DNA of 40,791 nucleotides from Betaproteobacteria bacterium (GTDB lineage Bacteria > Pseudomonadota > Gammaproteobacteria > Burkholderiales > Casimicrobiaceae), in assembly GCA_005882995.1 (NCBI GenBank), contig VBCY01000307.1:1-40791 (forward strand), in the 5' to 3' direction. A program made the translations under genes and the position numbers. Below, piece by piece: positions 1 through 9,185 of this stretch (position 1 is its first letter; each line of letters begins with the position of its first letter). The notes under the pieces are model-generated. The model worked only from the letters and a program-made list of their open reading frames with translations. It was not told the origin of the DNA and ran no database searches.

Positions 1-1580
1 GTGACCGGCGCCCATCCTGCAATCTTGTACTTGCGCCCGGCATCGATTGGTTTCTCATTGAGGCTCATCGAGGAAATGCGCTGCCCCACCTTCGCCGAGG
101 GATCGCAGACGTAGCGCAGACCTCCGACGCGGACCATATCGCCGCCCTGTTGATAATAAGGGTCCGGGTTGAACAGATTGTCGGCGACGTCCTCGAGCAC
201 GGTTTTGATCGTCTCCCCGGATAGCTCGCTCACTGTCACGTAAGGGTAGGTGATGGCCGTCTGGTCTAGCAGCCGCTCGTAGGTGAGCGCTTCGCCTGGA
301 AGCAGCGAGGTTCCCCAGCGGAACCCCGGAGAAAACGCGATCTCGGCATCTTTTTCGGCCATCAGACCGTCAAGGAGCAGCTGATCGAAGCTGCCATTGA
401 AATTGCCGCGACGGTAAAGGAGGCCCTCGGTTATCGCGAGCCGCTCGGATAATTTTTGCACGAAGGGAGCGCGCGCCCTGCGAATCAGCTCGGCCATCTC
501 CCGATCTTCGGGAATTAGGTTCGAGAACACCGGCAACAAGCGATAACGATAGTCGGAGACGCTTCCGCTCCTCACTTCGAGGTCAAGGACAGCGAGAAAC
601 TTGCCATTGCAGCCCGCGTTGGTCACCAAGGTATTGCCACGTGCATTGGCAACAATCGAGGGGCGAGGCACGCCGTCGTGGGTATGCCCGCCGAGGATCG
701 CATCGATTCCGGCGACACGGGAGGCGAGCTTCAAGTCCACGTCCATGCCATTGTGCGACAGCAGTACGACGACCCGAGCCCCATCCGCGCGAACTGTATC
801 GATGGTTCTTTGCAGGTCCTCTTCGCGAATGCCGAAAGTCCAGTCGGGCACGAAGTAGCGCGGATGTGCGATGGGCGTGTAGGGAAAGGCCTGGCCGATG
901 ATGGCAACGCGCACGCCATTCATGTCGCGCACCACGTAGCCCGGGAACACGGGATCGCCAAAGTCTGCGGTGCGCACATTCTGTGCGACGAAGGCGATCT
1001 TGCCATTGAGTTGCTGCTCGACGATCTCGCGCACGCGGTCTTGGCCGAATGTAAATTCCCAGTGCGCAGTCATGATGTCCACGCCCAGCAACCCGGCGGC
1101 GTCGACCATGTCCTGACCCTTGGTCCAGAGCGCGGTGGCAGACCCTTGCCACGTGTCACCCCCATCCAGCAGGAGCGCATCAGGTCGAGTCGCCTTTAGG
1201 CGCTTGACGAGCGTGGCGATATGCGCGAAGCCGCCGAGGCTTCCGTAGAGCTTTGCCGCTTGTACGAAATCGAGGTAGGTCAGCGCGTGTGCTTCGCGCG
1301 AGCCGGCAGCGATGCCGAAGTGCTTGAGCAGCGCCTCACCGACGAGATGCGGCGGTTTGCCTGCAGCGCTGCCGACGCCCAGGTTGACGTTGGGCTCCCT
1401 GAAGTACGTCGGCAACAGCCGCGCGTGGCAATCGGTCAAGTGCAACAGATGCACATCGCCGAAGGCCGGTATCGAATACAGCGCTTCAGCTGTTTGCTCG
1501 GCGCGAGCTTCGTCTTCCGCAAGCGCGAATCCGGCCGCTGCGGCGGCGGAGAGCACGTGAAGAAACTCGCGGCGGTTCAC
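1..1580 (-). CDS. soxB: SoxB thiosulfohydrolase (3' end outside window)
   Basis: Periplasmic di-manganese hydrolase of the Sox pathway that releases sulfate from the sulfonate group on the SoxY cysteine. The protein belongs to the 5'-nucleotidase/calcineurin-like family. About 526 residues are visible; family members are about 560-575, so some 40-50 C-terminal residues lie beyond the window edge. Metal-site motifs are clear: DCHARLLPTYFREP near residue 50, LDGGDTWQGS, LSHNGMDVD and LGGHTHDG. The chosen start is GTG at 1580, giving VNRREFL, a twin-arginine-like N-terminus followed by an alanine-rich stretch. The next in-frame stop upstream is at 1644-1646 and no ATG lies between, and the ribosome binding site is weak, so the start is the least certain point. 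It is the last visible gene of soxYZAXB, 63 nt after soxX. Confidence 0.95.
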   Translation of the reverse strand, partial: MNRREFLHVLSAAAAAGFALAEDEARAEQTAEALYSIPAFGDVHLLHLTDCHARLLPTYFREPNVNLGVGSAAGKPPHLVGEALLKHFGIAAGSREAHALTYLDFVQAAKLYGSLGGFAHIATLVKRLKATRPDALLLDGGDTWQGSATALWTKGQDMVDAAGLLGVDIMTAHWEFTFGQDRVREIVEQQLNGKIAFVAQNVRTADFGDPVFPGYVVRDMNGVRVAIIGQAFPYTPIAHPRYFVPDWTFGIREEDLQRTIDTVRADGARVVVLLSHNGMDVDLKLASRVAGIDAILGGHTHDGVPRPSIVANARGNTLVTNAGCNGKFLAVLDLEVRSGSVSDYRYRLLPVFSNLIPEDREMAELIRRARAPFVQKLSERLAITEGLLYRRGNFNGSFDQLLLDGLMAEKDAEIAFSPGFRWGTSLLPGEALTYERLLDQTAITYPYVTVSELSGETIKTVLEDVADNLFNPDPYYQQGGDMVRVGGLRYVCDPSAKVGQRISSMSLNEKPIDAGRKYKIAGWAPV

Positions 1581-1643
1581 ATTGGCGAGGAGGATGGCGC
1601 GACACCGGACGGGCGCTTCGCCGAACCACTCAGCGCTTTCTCG

Positions 1644-2261
1644 TTAGCGGTTGACGGGTGAGGCAGGATCCATCAACAGCGCGGTGACGTCCTTGATCTG
1701 CTGCTCGCTCAAAATGCCGTTATGTCCGAATCTCGGCATGTTGGAGCACGCCGCATAGGCGTCCGGATTGTAGATCTTCCCGTAAGCGTAACGCTGCGTC
1801 TCGGGCCCGTAACCTCTGAGCTTTCCAAACTGGTACAAGCTGGGCCCGATCGTCCCGTAGGAAAGCTCCTGGGGCGAGAGCTGGTGGCATGCGTAGCAGT
1901 TACCGCCAACCGGGCCGGCGGGATCGTCGGAGAACTGCTTGCCGCGTCCCTCCTGCGCAATCTTCTCCCCATTTTTCCAATCGCCGAGCAGATTTCCATC
2001 GGTCGGATACTTGACGGTCGCCAGATTGAGCGCTTCAATTTTTTGCGCGACGTCGCGTGGCGGTGCCTTGCCGGCGAATTCGCTGCAAAGGTGCTGCGTA
2101 GCGTCCTGATCGAGACGATCCAGTGTGGCCTGCCCGTTCGCCTTGAACGAGGACTTGAGCATCGCGGCTGCCTTGCTGCTAATCTCTTCATTGCTCGCCG
2201 CCGTGACGCAGGCGCTCACTCCGATGGTGATGATTGTCGCGCTGATCAGGGGGCTCTTCAT
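1644..2261 (-). CDS. soxX: SoxX c-type cytochrome subunit
   Basis: Small c-type cytochrome partner of SoxA; the SoxAX complex couples thiosulfate oxidatively to the SoxY cysteine and passes electrons to other cytochromes. The 205 residues contain one haem motif, CYACH at 122-126, and a likely methionine ligand in NMPRFGHNG (Met175). The N-terminus is short and hydrophobic and ends in VSAC (Cys18), which resembles a lipobox, so membrane anchoring is possible but unproven. The protein is longer than the shortest SoxX types because about 80 residues separate the signal from the haem domain. It starts 12 nt after the soxA stop and has no strong ribosome binding site of its own, consistent with operon expression. 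Confidence 0.93.
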   Translation of the reverse strand: MKSPLISATIITIGVSACVTAASNEEISSKAAAMLKSSFKANGQATLDRLDQDATQHLCSEFAGKAPPRDVAQKIEALNLATVKYPTDGNLLGDWKNGEKIAQEGRGKQFSDDPAGPVGGNCYACHQLSPQELSYGTIGPSLYQFGKLRGYGPETQRYAYGKIYNPDAYAACSNMPRFGHNGILSEQQIKDVTALLMDPASPVNR

Positions 2262-2273
2262 CGACTTCGTGGC

Positions 2274-3131
2274 TCAGCGCTTGATTGCCGGGGCGTCGAA
2301 GATCGCGCCATTGGCGTTGCGCGCGAGATAGAGAGTCAACGCGATCGACGCATCGGAACCAAACAGCAGCTCCGGAAAGCGCTGCTGGCGAAAGCAGTCA
2401 TAGAGCCGCCACTCAAAGCTTCGCAATTCGCCTTGCGACACGCGGTAAGCCGGCCAGGTTGTGTACGCCTTTTGCGCGCCTTCCCGCGTGGTGAGATTGG
2501 GGAGATCCTGCAGCCGTATGCGTTTGCCTTCGTCGGCATGGCAGGTGACACAGCCAAAGTCGTGCGGTCCGCCGCGGTAGGAGAAGATCTTCTCGCCCGC
2601 CTGGTACATCTCGACTTCCTTCGGGTGCTTGAGCGCGACGTTCATGGGCATGCCGCGCGACGTCGACGTCACGAATGCAACCAGCGCTTCGATGTCCGAT
2701 TTACGCTCGCCGTTACCGAAAGGCTGCTTTTTCGCTTGCGACTCGTTGTAGGCCTGCAGCGTTACCATGCACCACACCAGTCGCGTCTCCAGGTCCATCA
2801 CTCTATCGGCGTCGGCGAAATACATCGGGAGTCGCGTGTATGCGCCCTTGACAATGCCCGGTCCCAGGCCAAGATCGCATCCCTCCAGCGAAACCTGCTT
2901 CGGCCCGCGTTTCTGTTTCCACAGATCCTCGCCGCGGGCTTCCCATAGCTCGGCAGGGTTGCCGTCTTGCAGGGCCGCCCTGTATTTAGCGATTTCATCC
3001 ACGGCCGACGTCTGCGCCAGAGCGCATGCAGTCACGCAAAAGCTAAGCGCCAGCACGCACGCTGACTGAGTGAGAATCAGTGACGCCGCTCGGCAGGAAC
3101 CCAACTCACGCCGCTCCGCACGAAGGATCAT
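2274..3131 (-). CDS. soxA: SoxA c-type cytochrome, thiosulfate:SoxY ligating subunit
   Basis: Catalytic subunit of SoxAX (L-cysteine S-thiosulfotransferase). ATG at 3131 overlaps the soxZ stop as ATGA and gives 285 residues; an open frame continues upstream but without support. A signal-like hydrophobic segment covers residues 16-40. Cys85 and Cys121 fit the disulfide that replaces the N-terminal haem in mono-haem SoxA proteins. The single CxxCH is CVTCH at 194-198. The conserved active-site cysteine ligand is Cys246 in LYDCFRQQRFPE. All catalytic features expected for the mono-haem class are present. The gene sits between soxZ and soxX. Confidence 0.95.
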   Translation of the reverse strand: MILRAERRELGSCRAASLILTQSACVLALSFCVTACALAQTSAVDEIAKYRAALQDGNPAELWEARGEDLWKQKRGPKQVSLEGCDLGLGPGIVKGAYTRLPMYFADADRVMDLETRLVWCMVTLQAYNESQAKKQPFGNGERKSDIEALVAFVTSTSRGMPMNVALKHPKEVEMYQAGEKIFSYRGGPHDFGCVTCHADEGKRIRLQDLPNLTTREGAQKAYTTWPAYRVSQGELRSFEWRLYDCFRQQRFPELLFGSDASIALTLYLARNANGAIFDAPAIKR

Positions 3132-3439
3132 GCAATCATCGACTCGTCGGTCCGCTTTTCCGCGCGATTGTCGACCCAAGTGACGGTAATCTTGTCGCCC
3201 TTCGCTCCACCTTTGAACCTGAAGGATACGAAGGGATTCTTTGCGACCGCGGTGCCCCATTGCGCGGAGAGCACCGTCTTCGAATTCCAGGTCACCGAAA
3301 CGTTCTGGATGAACCAGGCCGGAATGGTCTTTCCCTGGCCATCCTTGCGTTGGCCGGTTTCCATTTCATGACTCATCAGCACCTTGACCTCTGTCTCGTC
3401 TCCAACAGTGGTGGCGCGGATTTTCATCGGATCAGGCAT
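3128..3439 (-). CDS. soxZ: SoxZ, partner of the thiosulfate carrier SoxY
   Basis: A 103-residue immunoglobulin-fold protein that forms the SoxYZ carrier heterodimer. Recognisable family features are the N-terminal MKIRA strand, the SHEMETGQRKD segment, IPAWFI and the C-terminal ITVTWVDN. It has no signal peptide, as expected, since SoxZ is exported together with the Tat substrate SoxY. It begins one base after the soxY stop and ends in an ATGA overlap with soxA, so translation is probably coupled. Confidence 0.96.
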   Translation of the reverse strand: MPDPMKIRATTVGDETEVKVLMSHEMETGQRKDGQGKTIPAWFIQNVSVTWNSKTVLSAQWGTAVAKNPFVSFRFKGGAKGDKITVTWVDNRAEKRTDESMIA

Positions 3440-3440
3440 G

Positions 3441-3905
3441 TCAACCCCCGCAGCCGCCCAACGTTACTTTGATTTCCTTGGAAGCCACGTAGTACTTTCC
3501 GTCGGCTTTCACCAACGCGTAGACATTCGACGTTTGCGCCATCTTCACTCGGGTCGTGATAGTCGGCTCCGTTCCCGGCAGAATGTCGAACACCGCTGCC
3601 AGCATATTCGGATTCTTTTCGATCAGAATGGCGATCGCTTGGGTATTCGGCAGACTGCTGCTGATCCCGATGGGCACCACGGCTCCATTCTCCGCGATCT
3701 CCGGCGTCTGGAAAAAGGCGATCTCCTTGCTTTGCGCAGGTTCGCCGCCGCCCAGAGCCTGCATCGTGTCACCGAGGCTATGGGCATCGAATGCCGACTT
3801 ATTCCAGGATTGCGCCCGGGCGGATGGCAGCCAACCGTTAGCCGCGAGAAGTGCCAGCAGCGTCGCGCCGCCTGATTGCAAAGCTTTTCTGCGCCCTCGA
3901 TTCAT
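3441..3905 (-). CDS. soxY: SoxY sulfur-carrier protein
   Basis: Carrier on which thiosulfate sulfur is covalently bound during Sox oxidation. The 154-residue protein ends in LGGCGG, the conserved swinging arm, with the carrier cysteine at 152. The N-terminus has a twin-arginine pair (Arg5-Arg6) followed by a hydrophobic stretch ending near SARA, a typical Tat signal. The ATG at 3905 has GGAG nine nt upstream; another ATG at 3920 is possible. This is the first gene of the sox operon, and the 282 nt upstream hold no gene. Confidence 0.95.
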   Translation of the reverse strand: MNRGRRKALQSGGATLLALLAANGWLPSARAQSWNKSAFDAHSLGDTMQALGGGEPAQSKEIAFFQTPEIAENGAVVPIGISSSLPNTQAIAILIEKNPNMLAAVFDILPGTEPTITTRVKMAQTSNVYALVKADGKYYVASKEIKVTLGGCGG

Positions 3906-4187
3906 CGTCGAATGCTCCATAACTCTCTGGGTTCGCTTCGCAGCGTGATTCGCCACCCGCGACTCAACGTGTTGCTGCATGAGAGTAAGTCGCCAACTCG
4001 AGAGTCTATCGCAAATCGATGGGCTGCCGCAGCGTGCCGAATCCACTCTCAGGTGACAGCTTGACGCGTCGGAATCGCTGCGTCGCCATGAGCGCGACCT
4101 GACAGATTATTCGGCTCCCTTGAAGCCGAATCTGCGACCCGGATCGGTCTCCCCGGGTCGGCGAGTGGAGTACGCGGCGCTAAGATC
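3906..4187. other. intergenic region upstream of soxY with two inverted repeats
   Basis: This gap should contain the promoter of the minus-strand sox operon, but no confident -35/-10 pair was found. Two inverted repeats are visible: ATTCGGCT (4109-4116) with AGCCGAAT (4124-4131), and CGACCCGG (4135-4142) with CCGGGTCG (4153-4160). Neither is followed by a T tract on either strand, so they are weak terminator candidates for the upstream small gene, or possible operators. Confidence 0.35.
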
Positions 4188-4442
4188 TCAGTGCAGCGTC
4201 GCGACGGTAAGAAAGCGCAGCATGACTCCTGACTTCAGGCGGTACATTCCATCGTCGACGTACTGCGCTTCCTCAAGCTCCTCCAGGGTGAAGGCGAGTT
4301 CGGTGTCGCCGAGCTTGAGCTCCATGACGACATCCTCAGCAACAGTTGATTCGTCCGGGATCCGCAAATAGCCAGTTGCAAAAACAATCCCGTCCAGTTG
4401 TACGAAATCGGCGTCACGCATCGCTTCTGTAAGTCTTATCAT
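4188..4442 (-). CDS. hypothetical 84-residue acidic protein
   Basis: No family was recognised. The protein is small and acidic, with no signal peptide or membrane segment. The middle is rich in glutamate (ELKLGDTELAFTLEELEEAQ) and the end is LRFLTVATLH. The ATG at 4442 is preferred because GGAGAAGAG lies just upstream; an ATG 33 nt further upstream is less well placed. It lies on the same strand between speE and soxY, about 200 nt from speE, so it may be its own unit. The codon pattern and good ribosome binding site support a real gene. Confidence 0.6.
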   Translation of the reverse strand: MIRLTEAMRDADFVQLDGIVFATGYLRIPDESTVAEDVVMELKLGDTELAFTLEELEEAQYVDDGMYRLKSGVMLRFLTVATLH

Positions 4443-4644
4443 GATCGTCTCTTCTCCAATCGGCGGAGACCTCAAGGGAACCCCTGCCGATTAGATGCTC
4501 TTCGCGCACGGTGCGTTCAAAGCAAACGAGCGTGCGGCGCGAGCGGATTGTGCCGCTGTCAGCCTGGTCGGAATCGGCCGTCAGCGAAGCACGTACACAT
4601 CCCGCGATTCGCTCGTCCAATCAGAGCGATGAATCGCGGTACTG

Positions 4645-5523
4645 CTACGCGACGAGTTCGCGAACGAAGTTGGGTAACGCGAATGAGGCGCGATGCACGT
4701 CGCCGTTGTAATACTGCAAGTCACGGATGCGTCGCGTAGCGATCCTTCGATCGGCTTCGAGCGAGGTCAGATACGAGGGGTTCAGCGTCGAAGATGCGCA
4801 AGCCATCATCCATAGACCACCATAGAGCGGAATGGATGTCAGATAGGGCACGACAACCGCAAAAGCCGCGCGAAGGTTCGCAATGCCCTTGCGAATCCGT
4901 TCCGGATGCGCGATGGGCGATGCAACGTGCAGCGTCATCGCTCCACTGGGGTTGAGGCGCGCTGCACAGGCGCGGTAAAAATCCGACCCGTACAGCGGTT
5001 CCGACGGACCACCGGGATCGGTCAGATCGAGCACGATCAGGTCGAAGCTCTCGTTGGTGGCTCGCACGAATCCAAGCCCATCCTCGACGCTGAGCTTGAG
5101 CCGCGGGTCCGAGAGGGCACCGCGATGGATGTCGGCGAAATACTTGCGCGCGATGTCGATGACCGCGAGGTCGATCTCGACCAGCGTCACCGACTTCATC
5201 GTGGGGTACTTGAGCAGCTCTTCCGCCGAACCGCCGTCACCTCCTCCGACGATCAGGGCGCTTTCGGGCGCAGGATGTGCCATGGCGGCAACGTGGACTA
5301 GGTTCTCATGGTAGAAGAACTCGTCCTTCTCGGACGTCATGAAGTGGCCGTCGAGGCGGAACAGCTTGCCGAACGGCCGCGTGTCGTGGACCTCTACCGA
5401 TTGGTACGGGGAGCGGAAACGCTCGAATTGGTGCGCGGAGCGCACAAAAATGCCGCTATCTTCGTCCAGGTACTCCGTGAGGACGCCCGGCGCAAGGTCG
5501 TGATTGCCCGTATCCTCAGGCAT
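4645..5523 (-). CDS. speE: spermidine synthase (polyamine aminopropyltransferase)
   Basis: Transfers the aminopropyl group of decarboxylated S-adenosylmethionine to putrescine to make spermidine, in the cytoplasm. The 292-residue protein has the DEFFYHE segment, the nucleotide-binding GGGDGGSAEE motif, VEID, and the catalytic loop LDLTDPGGPSEPLYG. The start is ATG at 5523, with GAGGAGGG immediately upstream; this overlaps the end of speD by 8 nt, which supports translational coupling. The gene ends with TAG, showing that amber is used as a normal terminator here. Confidence 0.93.
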   Translation of the reverse strand: MPEDTGNHDLAPGVLTEYLDEDSGIFVRSAHQFERFRSPYQSVEVHDTRPFGKLFRLDGHFMTSEKDEFFYHENLVHVAAMAHPAPESALIVGGGDGGSAEELLKYPTMKSVTLVEIDLAVIDIARKYFADIHRGALSDPRLKLSVEDGLGFVRATNESFDLIVLDLTDPGGPSEPLYGSDFYRACAARLNPSGAMTLHVASPIAHPERIRKGIANLRAAFAVVVPYLTSIPLYGGLWMMACASSTLNPSYLTSLEADRRIATRRIRDLQYYNGDVHRASFALPNFVRELVA

Positions 5524-5881
5524 CCATCCCTCCTCGATGGATCGCCTGGAACTTGGCGCGCTGCGGCCGGAGCGCATCGCGAATCGCCTGAAACAGCCGT
5601 TCCGCCTTGGCCGAATTATCGGTCGTGTAGTTGCAGACGTAGACGTCGATGGTGACAAACCCATGCTCCGGCCACGTATGAATGGCTAGATGCGATTCCG
5701 CCAGGAGCACCGTTCCTGTCACACCGGCGGGGGCGAACTGATGAAAGCTCTCGCCGACGATACTCATGCCGGAATCGTCTGAAAGACGCATGCAAAGCGT
5801 GCGCAGCGCGTCGGCGCGCGTTATTTCCGGCATGTCCGCGACGCAGCCGTACCATTCCCCGAGCAGATGAATGCCGTCCAT
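5516..5881 (-). CDS. speD: S-adenosylmethionine decarboxylase proenzyme
   Basis: Pyruvoyl enzyme that decarboxylates S-adenosylmethionine to supply aminopropyl groups to SpeE. With the ATG at 5881 the protein has 121 residues, the prokaryotic class 1B size. Self-cleavage should occur before Ser63 in AESHLAIHTWPE, with His68 and Cys83 as the processing and catalytic residues; these positions match the well-studied Thermotoga enzyme, which supports the start. GGGGAGGG lies just upstream of this ATG; the earlier in-frame GTG at 5896 overlaps that ribosome binding site and is rejected. Confidence 0.94.
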   Translation of the reverse strand: MDGIHLLGEWYGCVADMPEITRADALRTLCMRLSDDSGMSIVGESFHQFAPAGVTGTVLLAESHLAIHTWPEHGFVTIDVYVCNYTTDNSAKAERLFQAIRDALRPQRAKFQAIHRGGMDA

Positions 5882-6038
5882 TATGGCCCTCCCCACGCAA
5901 GTTCCAGCGTGACAGGATTGTTAAAGCTATCAATTATTGCCCAAATTTCGGCCATGCGCGATAATTTTAGCTCTTTGCCGCACGCTTTCGGGAGCCAGCA
6001 GCGTCTCCCGGCTTTCTTTTCCCACCCTTCCAAGACCG

Positions 6039-8087
6039 ATGACTGCACCGCTGACCGTGTCGAGCCCGCAGGCCACCGCAACGGCGCCACGGTGCGATAC
6101 CACCCTGCTTGCGAACTCCATTCGAGCGCTCGCCATGGATGCCGTGCAAGCGGCGAACTCGGGGCATCCGGGGATGCCCATGGGCATGGCCGAGATCGCC
6201 GTGGCGCTATGGATGCGACACCTGCGGCACAACCCGGCAAATCCACTTTGGGTTGATCGAGACCGGTTCGTCCTGTCGAACGGACATGGATCAATGCTGC
6301 AATATGCGCTTCTACATCTCACCGGCTACGCTCTACCACTCGATGAGATTCGCCGCTTCCGTCAACTGGACTCCATGACGCCCGGCCATCCCGAGCGAGG
6401 TGTCACCCCAGGCGTCGAAACCACGACCGGGCCGCTGGGACAGGGGCTTGCCAACGCCGTCGGCATGGCGCTCGCCGAGCGACTGCTTGCCGCGGAGTTC
6501 AATCGACCGGGCCATTCGATCGTCGACCATCGCACCTACGTTTTTGCCGGCGATGGTTGCATGATGGAAGGCATCTCGCACGAAGCTTGTTCGTTCGCCG
6601 GCACACAACGGCTCGGAAAGCTCACGTGCTTTTACGACGACAACGGCATATCCATCGACGGTGAAGTCAAGGGCTGGTTCACCGACGATACGCCGCGTCG
6701 CTTCGAAGCCTATGGCTGGCGAGTCATCGCAAATGTAGACGGACACGATGTTGAAGCCGTCGACACAGCGATACGCCAGGCGCATGCCAGCGTGGACCGC
6801 CCCACGCTCATCTGCTGCCGGACGATCATCGGCAAGGGCTCGCCCAACCGGGCTGGCACCGATCTGGCTCATGGACAAGCTCTTGGCGAAAAAGAAGTCG
6901 CACTTACCCGTGAAACGCTAGGCTGGCCTTACCCTGCCTTCGAGGTGCCTCCCGAGGTTTACGCGGCATGGAACGCACGCGATCGGGGCGCACTGATTGA
7001 AAGCGATTGGAACGCCCGCTTTAGCGCTTACAAAGCGGCACATCCTGAACTTGCGCGGGAATTCGAGCGTCGAATCTCAGGTGAGCTGCCTGACGCATTT
7101 GCTCGCCGCTCCGCCGAGCTTATCGCCAAGCAGGTCGACAAGGCGGAGACGATGGCGACGCGCAAGGCTTCGCAACAAGCAATCGAGGCTTTCGCGCCCG
7201 CTTTGCCGGAACTGATAGGCGGATCGGCGGATTTGACCGGATCGGTGCTCACACGCTGGTCCGGAAGCAAGACGGTGAGCGCGGAGCAGCCTGGCAATTA
7301 CATCTATTTCGGCGTGCGTGAATTCGCGATGACCTCGATTGCCAGCGGGCTCGCGGTACACGGCGGCTTCATTCCGTATGTCGGCACCTTTCTCACTTTC
7401 TCGGACTACGCGCGCAACGCCATTCGCATGGCGGCCTTGATGCAACTGCGCTCCATCCTGGTGTATACGCACGACTCCATCGGCTTGGGTGAGGACGGAC
7501 CGACGCACCAGTCGATCGAGCACGCTGCCAGCCTGCGATTGATCCCCCACGTCGACGTCTGGCGCCCGTGCGACACGGTAGAGTCTGCGGTGGCGTGGAG
7601 CGCGGCGATCGAGCGACGCGACGGACCGACGTGCCTGCTGATGACACGACAAAATGTGCCGTTTGTGCCACGCAGCTCTGAGCAAGTTGAAGCCATCCGG
7701 CGCGGCGGCTACGTGCTCTCGGATTCGGTCAACCCAAAAGTGGTCATCATCGCCACCGGCTCTGAGGTCGCGCTCGCGCTCGGTGCACAGAAAGCGCTAG
7801 CTGAGACCGGGATTCCGGTTCGGGTGGTCGCCATGCCGTGTACCAGCCTTTTCGACCGCCAGGACGCCGTGTGGCGGGAGAGCGTCCTTCCTCGAGCTTT
7901 GCCAAGGATCGCTGTGGAAGCCGGCGTGAGCGATTTCTGGCACAAGTACGTCGGTGCCGCCGATGACCGGCATGGCGCGGTAGTGGGCATCGACGTCTTT
8001 GGAGCCTCGGCGCCCGCAGGCGTCCTTTTCAACCGGTTCGGGTTCACCGTCGACCACGTAGTAGCCGCAGTGCGCGGGGTGCTCTGA
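6039..8087 (+). CDS. tkt: transketolase
   Basis: Thiamine-diphosphate enzyme moving two-carbon units between sugar phosphates in the pentose phosphate and Calvin cycles. The 682-residue length is normal. Motifs in order: [39 protein letters not shown], and the ThDP-binding GDGCMMEG with downstream [10 protein letters not shown]; the pyrimidine-binding half has the [12 protein letters not shown] segment. The ATG at 6039 is preferred because the protein then begins shortly before the conserved core; the frame is open further upstream and the ribosome binding site is weak. It heads a plus-strand tkt-gap-pgk-pyk cluster and is divergent from speDE. Confidence 0.95.
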   Translation: MTAPLTVSSPQATATAPRCDTTLLANSIRALAMDAVQAANSGHPGMPMGMAEIAVALWMRHLRHNPANPLWVDRDRFVLSNGHGSMLQYALLHLTGYALPLDEIRRFRQLDSMTPGHPERGVTPGVETTTGPLGQGLANAVGMALAERLLAAEFNRPGHSIVDHRTYVFAGDGCMMEGISHEACSFAGTQRLGKLTCFYDDNGISIDGEVKGWFTDDTPRRFEAYGWRVIANVDGHDVEAVDTAIRQAHASVDRPTLICCRTIIGKGSPNRAGTDLAHGQALGEKEVALTRETLGWPYPAFEVPPEVYAAWNARDRGALIESDWNARFSAYKAAHPELAREFERRISGELPDAFARRSAELIAKQVDKAETMATRKASQQAIEAFAPALPELIGGSADLTGSVLTRWSGSKTVSAEQPGNYIYFGVREFAMTSIASGLAVHGGFIPYVGTFLTFSDYARNAIRMAALMQLRSILVYTHDSIGLGEDGPTHQSIEHAASLRLIPHVDVWRPCDTVESAVAWSAAIERRDGPTCLLMTRQNVPFVPRSSEQVEAIRRGGYVLSDSVNPKVVIIATGSEVALALGAQKALAETGIPVRVVAMPCTSLFDRQDAVWRESVLPRALPRIAVEAGVSDFWHKYVGAADDRHGAVVGIDVFGASAPAGVLFNRFGFTVDHVVAAVRGVL

Positions 8088-8152
8088 TTAGACCGCGCTA
8101 AAGCCAAGTTGTCCGTTGTGCTCCAAATTCCATCGTCTCTTTAGGAAAAGCA

Positions 8153-9166
8153 ATGACCATCAAAGTCGCCATCAACGGCTACGGCCGCATCGGTCGCAAC
8201 ATTCTGCGCAGCCATTACGAGAGCGCAAAGAAGCACGACCTCGCTTTCGTGGCGATCAACGACTTGGGAAGTCCCGAAACCAACGCGCACCTTACCCGTT
8301 ACGATACCGTGCACGGCAAATTCCCCGGCAAGGTCGAGGTCGACGGCGAAGCGATGATCGTCGGCGGCGACCGCATCTAGGTGTTCGCCCAACGCAACCC
8401 GGCCGAGCTGCCGTGGGCATCGCTCGGCGTCGACGTGGTCATGGAATGCACGGGACTGTTCACGACCAAGGAAAAAGCGTCCGCGCATCTCAAGGGCGGC
8501 GCGAAGAAGGTCATCATTTCCGCACCCGGAGGAAAAGATGTCGATGCCACGGTGGTGTTCGGCGTCAACCATCAGACGCTCAAGGCGTCACACACCGTCA
8601 TCTCTAACGCATCGTGCACGACCAACTGTCTCGTTCCGCTGGTGAAACCATTGCACGATCGGATCGGTGTCGTTTCGGGACTGATGACGACGGTGCACGC
8701 CTACACCAACGACCAGGTGCTGACGGACGTCTACCACGAGGACCTGCGTCGCGCCCGCTCCGCGACAATGAACATGATACCCACCAAGACAGGTGCCGCT
8801 GCGGCGGTCGGCCTGGTGCTGCCGGAGCTCAATGGCAAGCTCGACGGCTACGCGATCCGAGTGCCGACGATCAATGTTTCCATCGTCGATCTGTCGTTCA
8901 TCGCCGCACGCGATACCACGGTCGAAGAAGTCAATGCGATCATGAAGGAAGCCTCGGAGCATGGCCCGCTCGCCGGAATTCTCAACTACAGCAAGGCGCC
9001 GCTGGTGTCCATGGACTTCAACCACGACGCCGCTTCGTCCACATTCGATGCGACACTGACCAAGGTCGCAGGCCGATTGGTCAAGGTCTCGAGCTGGTAT
9101 GACAACGAGTGGGGCTTCAGCAACCGGATGCTCGATGTCGCGGTTGCATCGATGCATGCCCGATGA
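8153..9166 (+). pseudogene. gapA: glyceraldehyde-3-phosphate dehydrogenase, interrupted by an in-frame amber codon
   Basis: Should encode a roughly 337-residue GAPDH acting in glycolysis, gluconeogenesis or the Calvin cycle. The ATG at 8153 follows AGGAAAAGCA. The NAD-binding [10 protein letters not shown] is at the N-terminus and the active-site SNASCTTNC has its cysteine at residue 155. Codon 76 is TAG (8378-8380), in the middle of a well conserved stretch (GGDRI[16 protein letters not shown]) where relatives carry Lys or Arg; a single change from AAG would explain it. Everything before and after is in frame and looks conserved. GTG directly after the stop could restart translation, but that product would lack the Rossmann motif. 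A real nonsense mutation, read-through or a base-call error are all possible. Confidence 0.85.
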
Positions 9167-9185
9167 ATGGTAACGCGCGACACGA

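Noticed and set aside
1722-2948. 408-residue plus-strand open frame
   Set aside because: It is antisense to soxX and soxA, whose haem motifs and lengths are correct; it has no recognisable domain.
4103-4160. Hairpins as a sox terminator or riboswitch
   Set aside because: No T tract on either strand and no recognised riboswitch core; kept only as unassigned inverted repeats.
8153-9166. Two separate genes encoding GAPDH halves
   Set aside because: The halves are contiguous in one frame, split only by the stop codon, and the downstream part would start exactly at the next codon with no ribosome binding site; an interrupted single gene is simpler.
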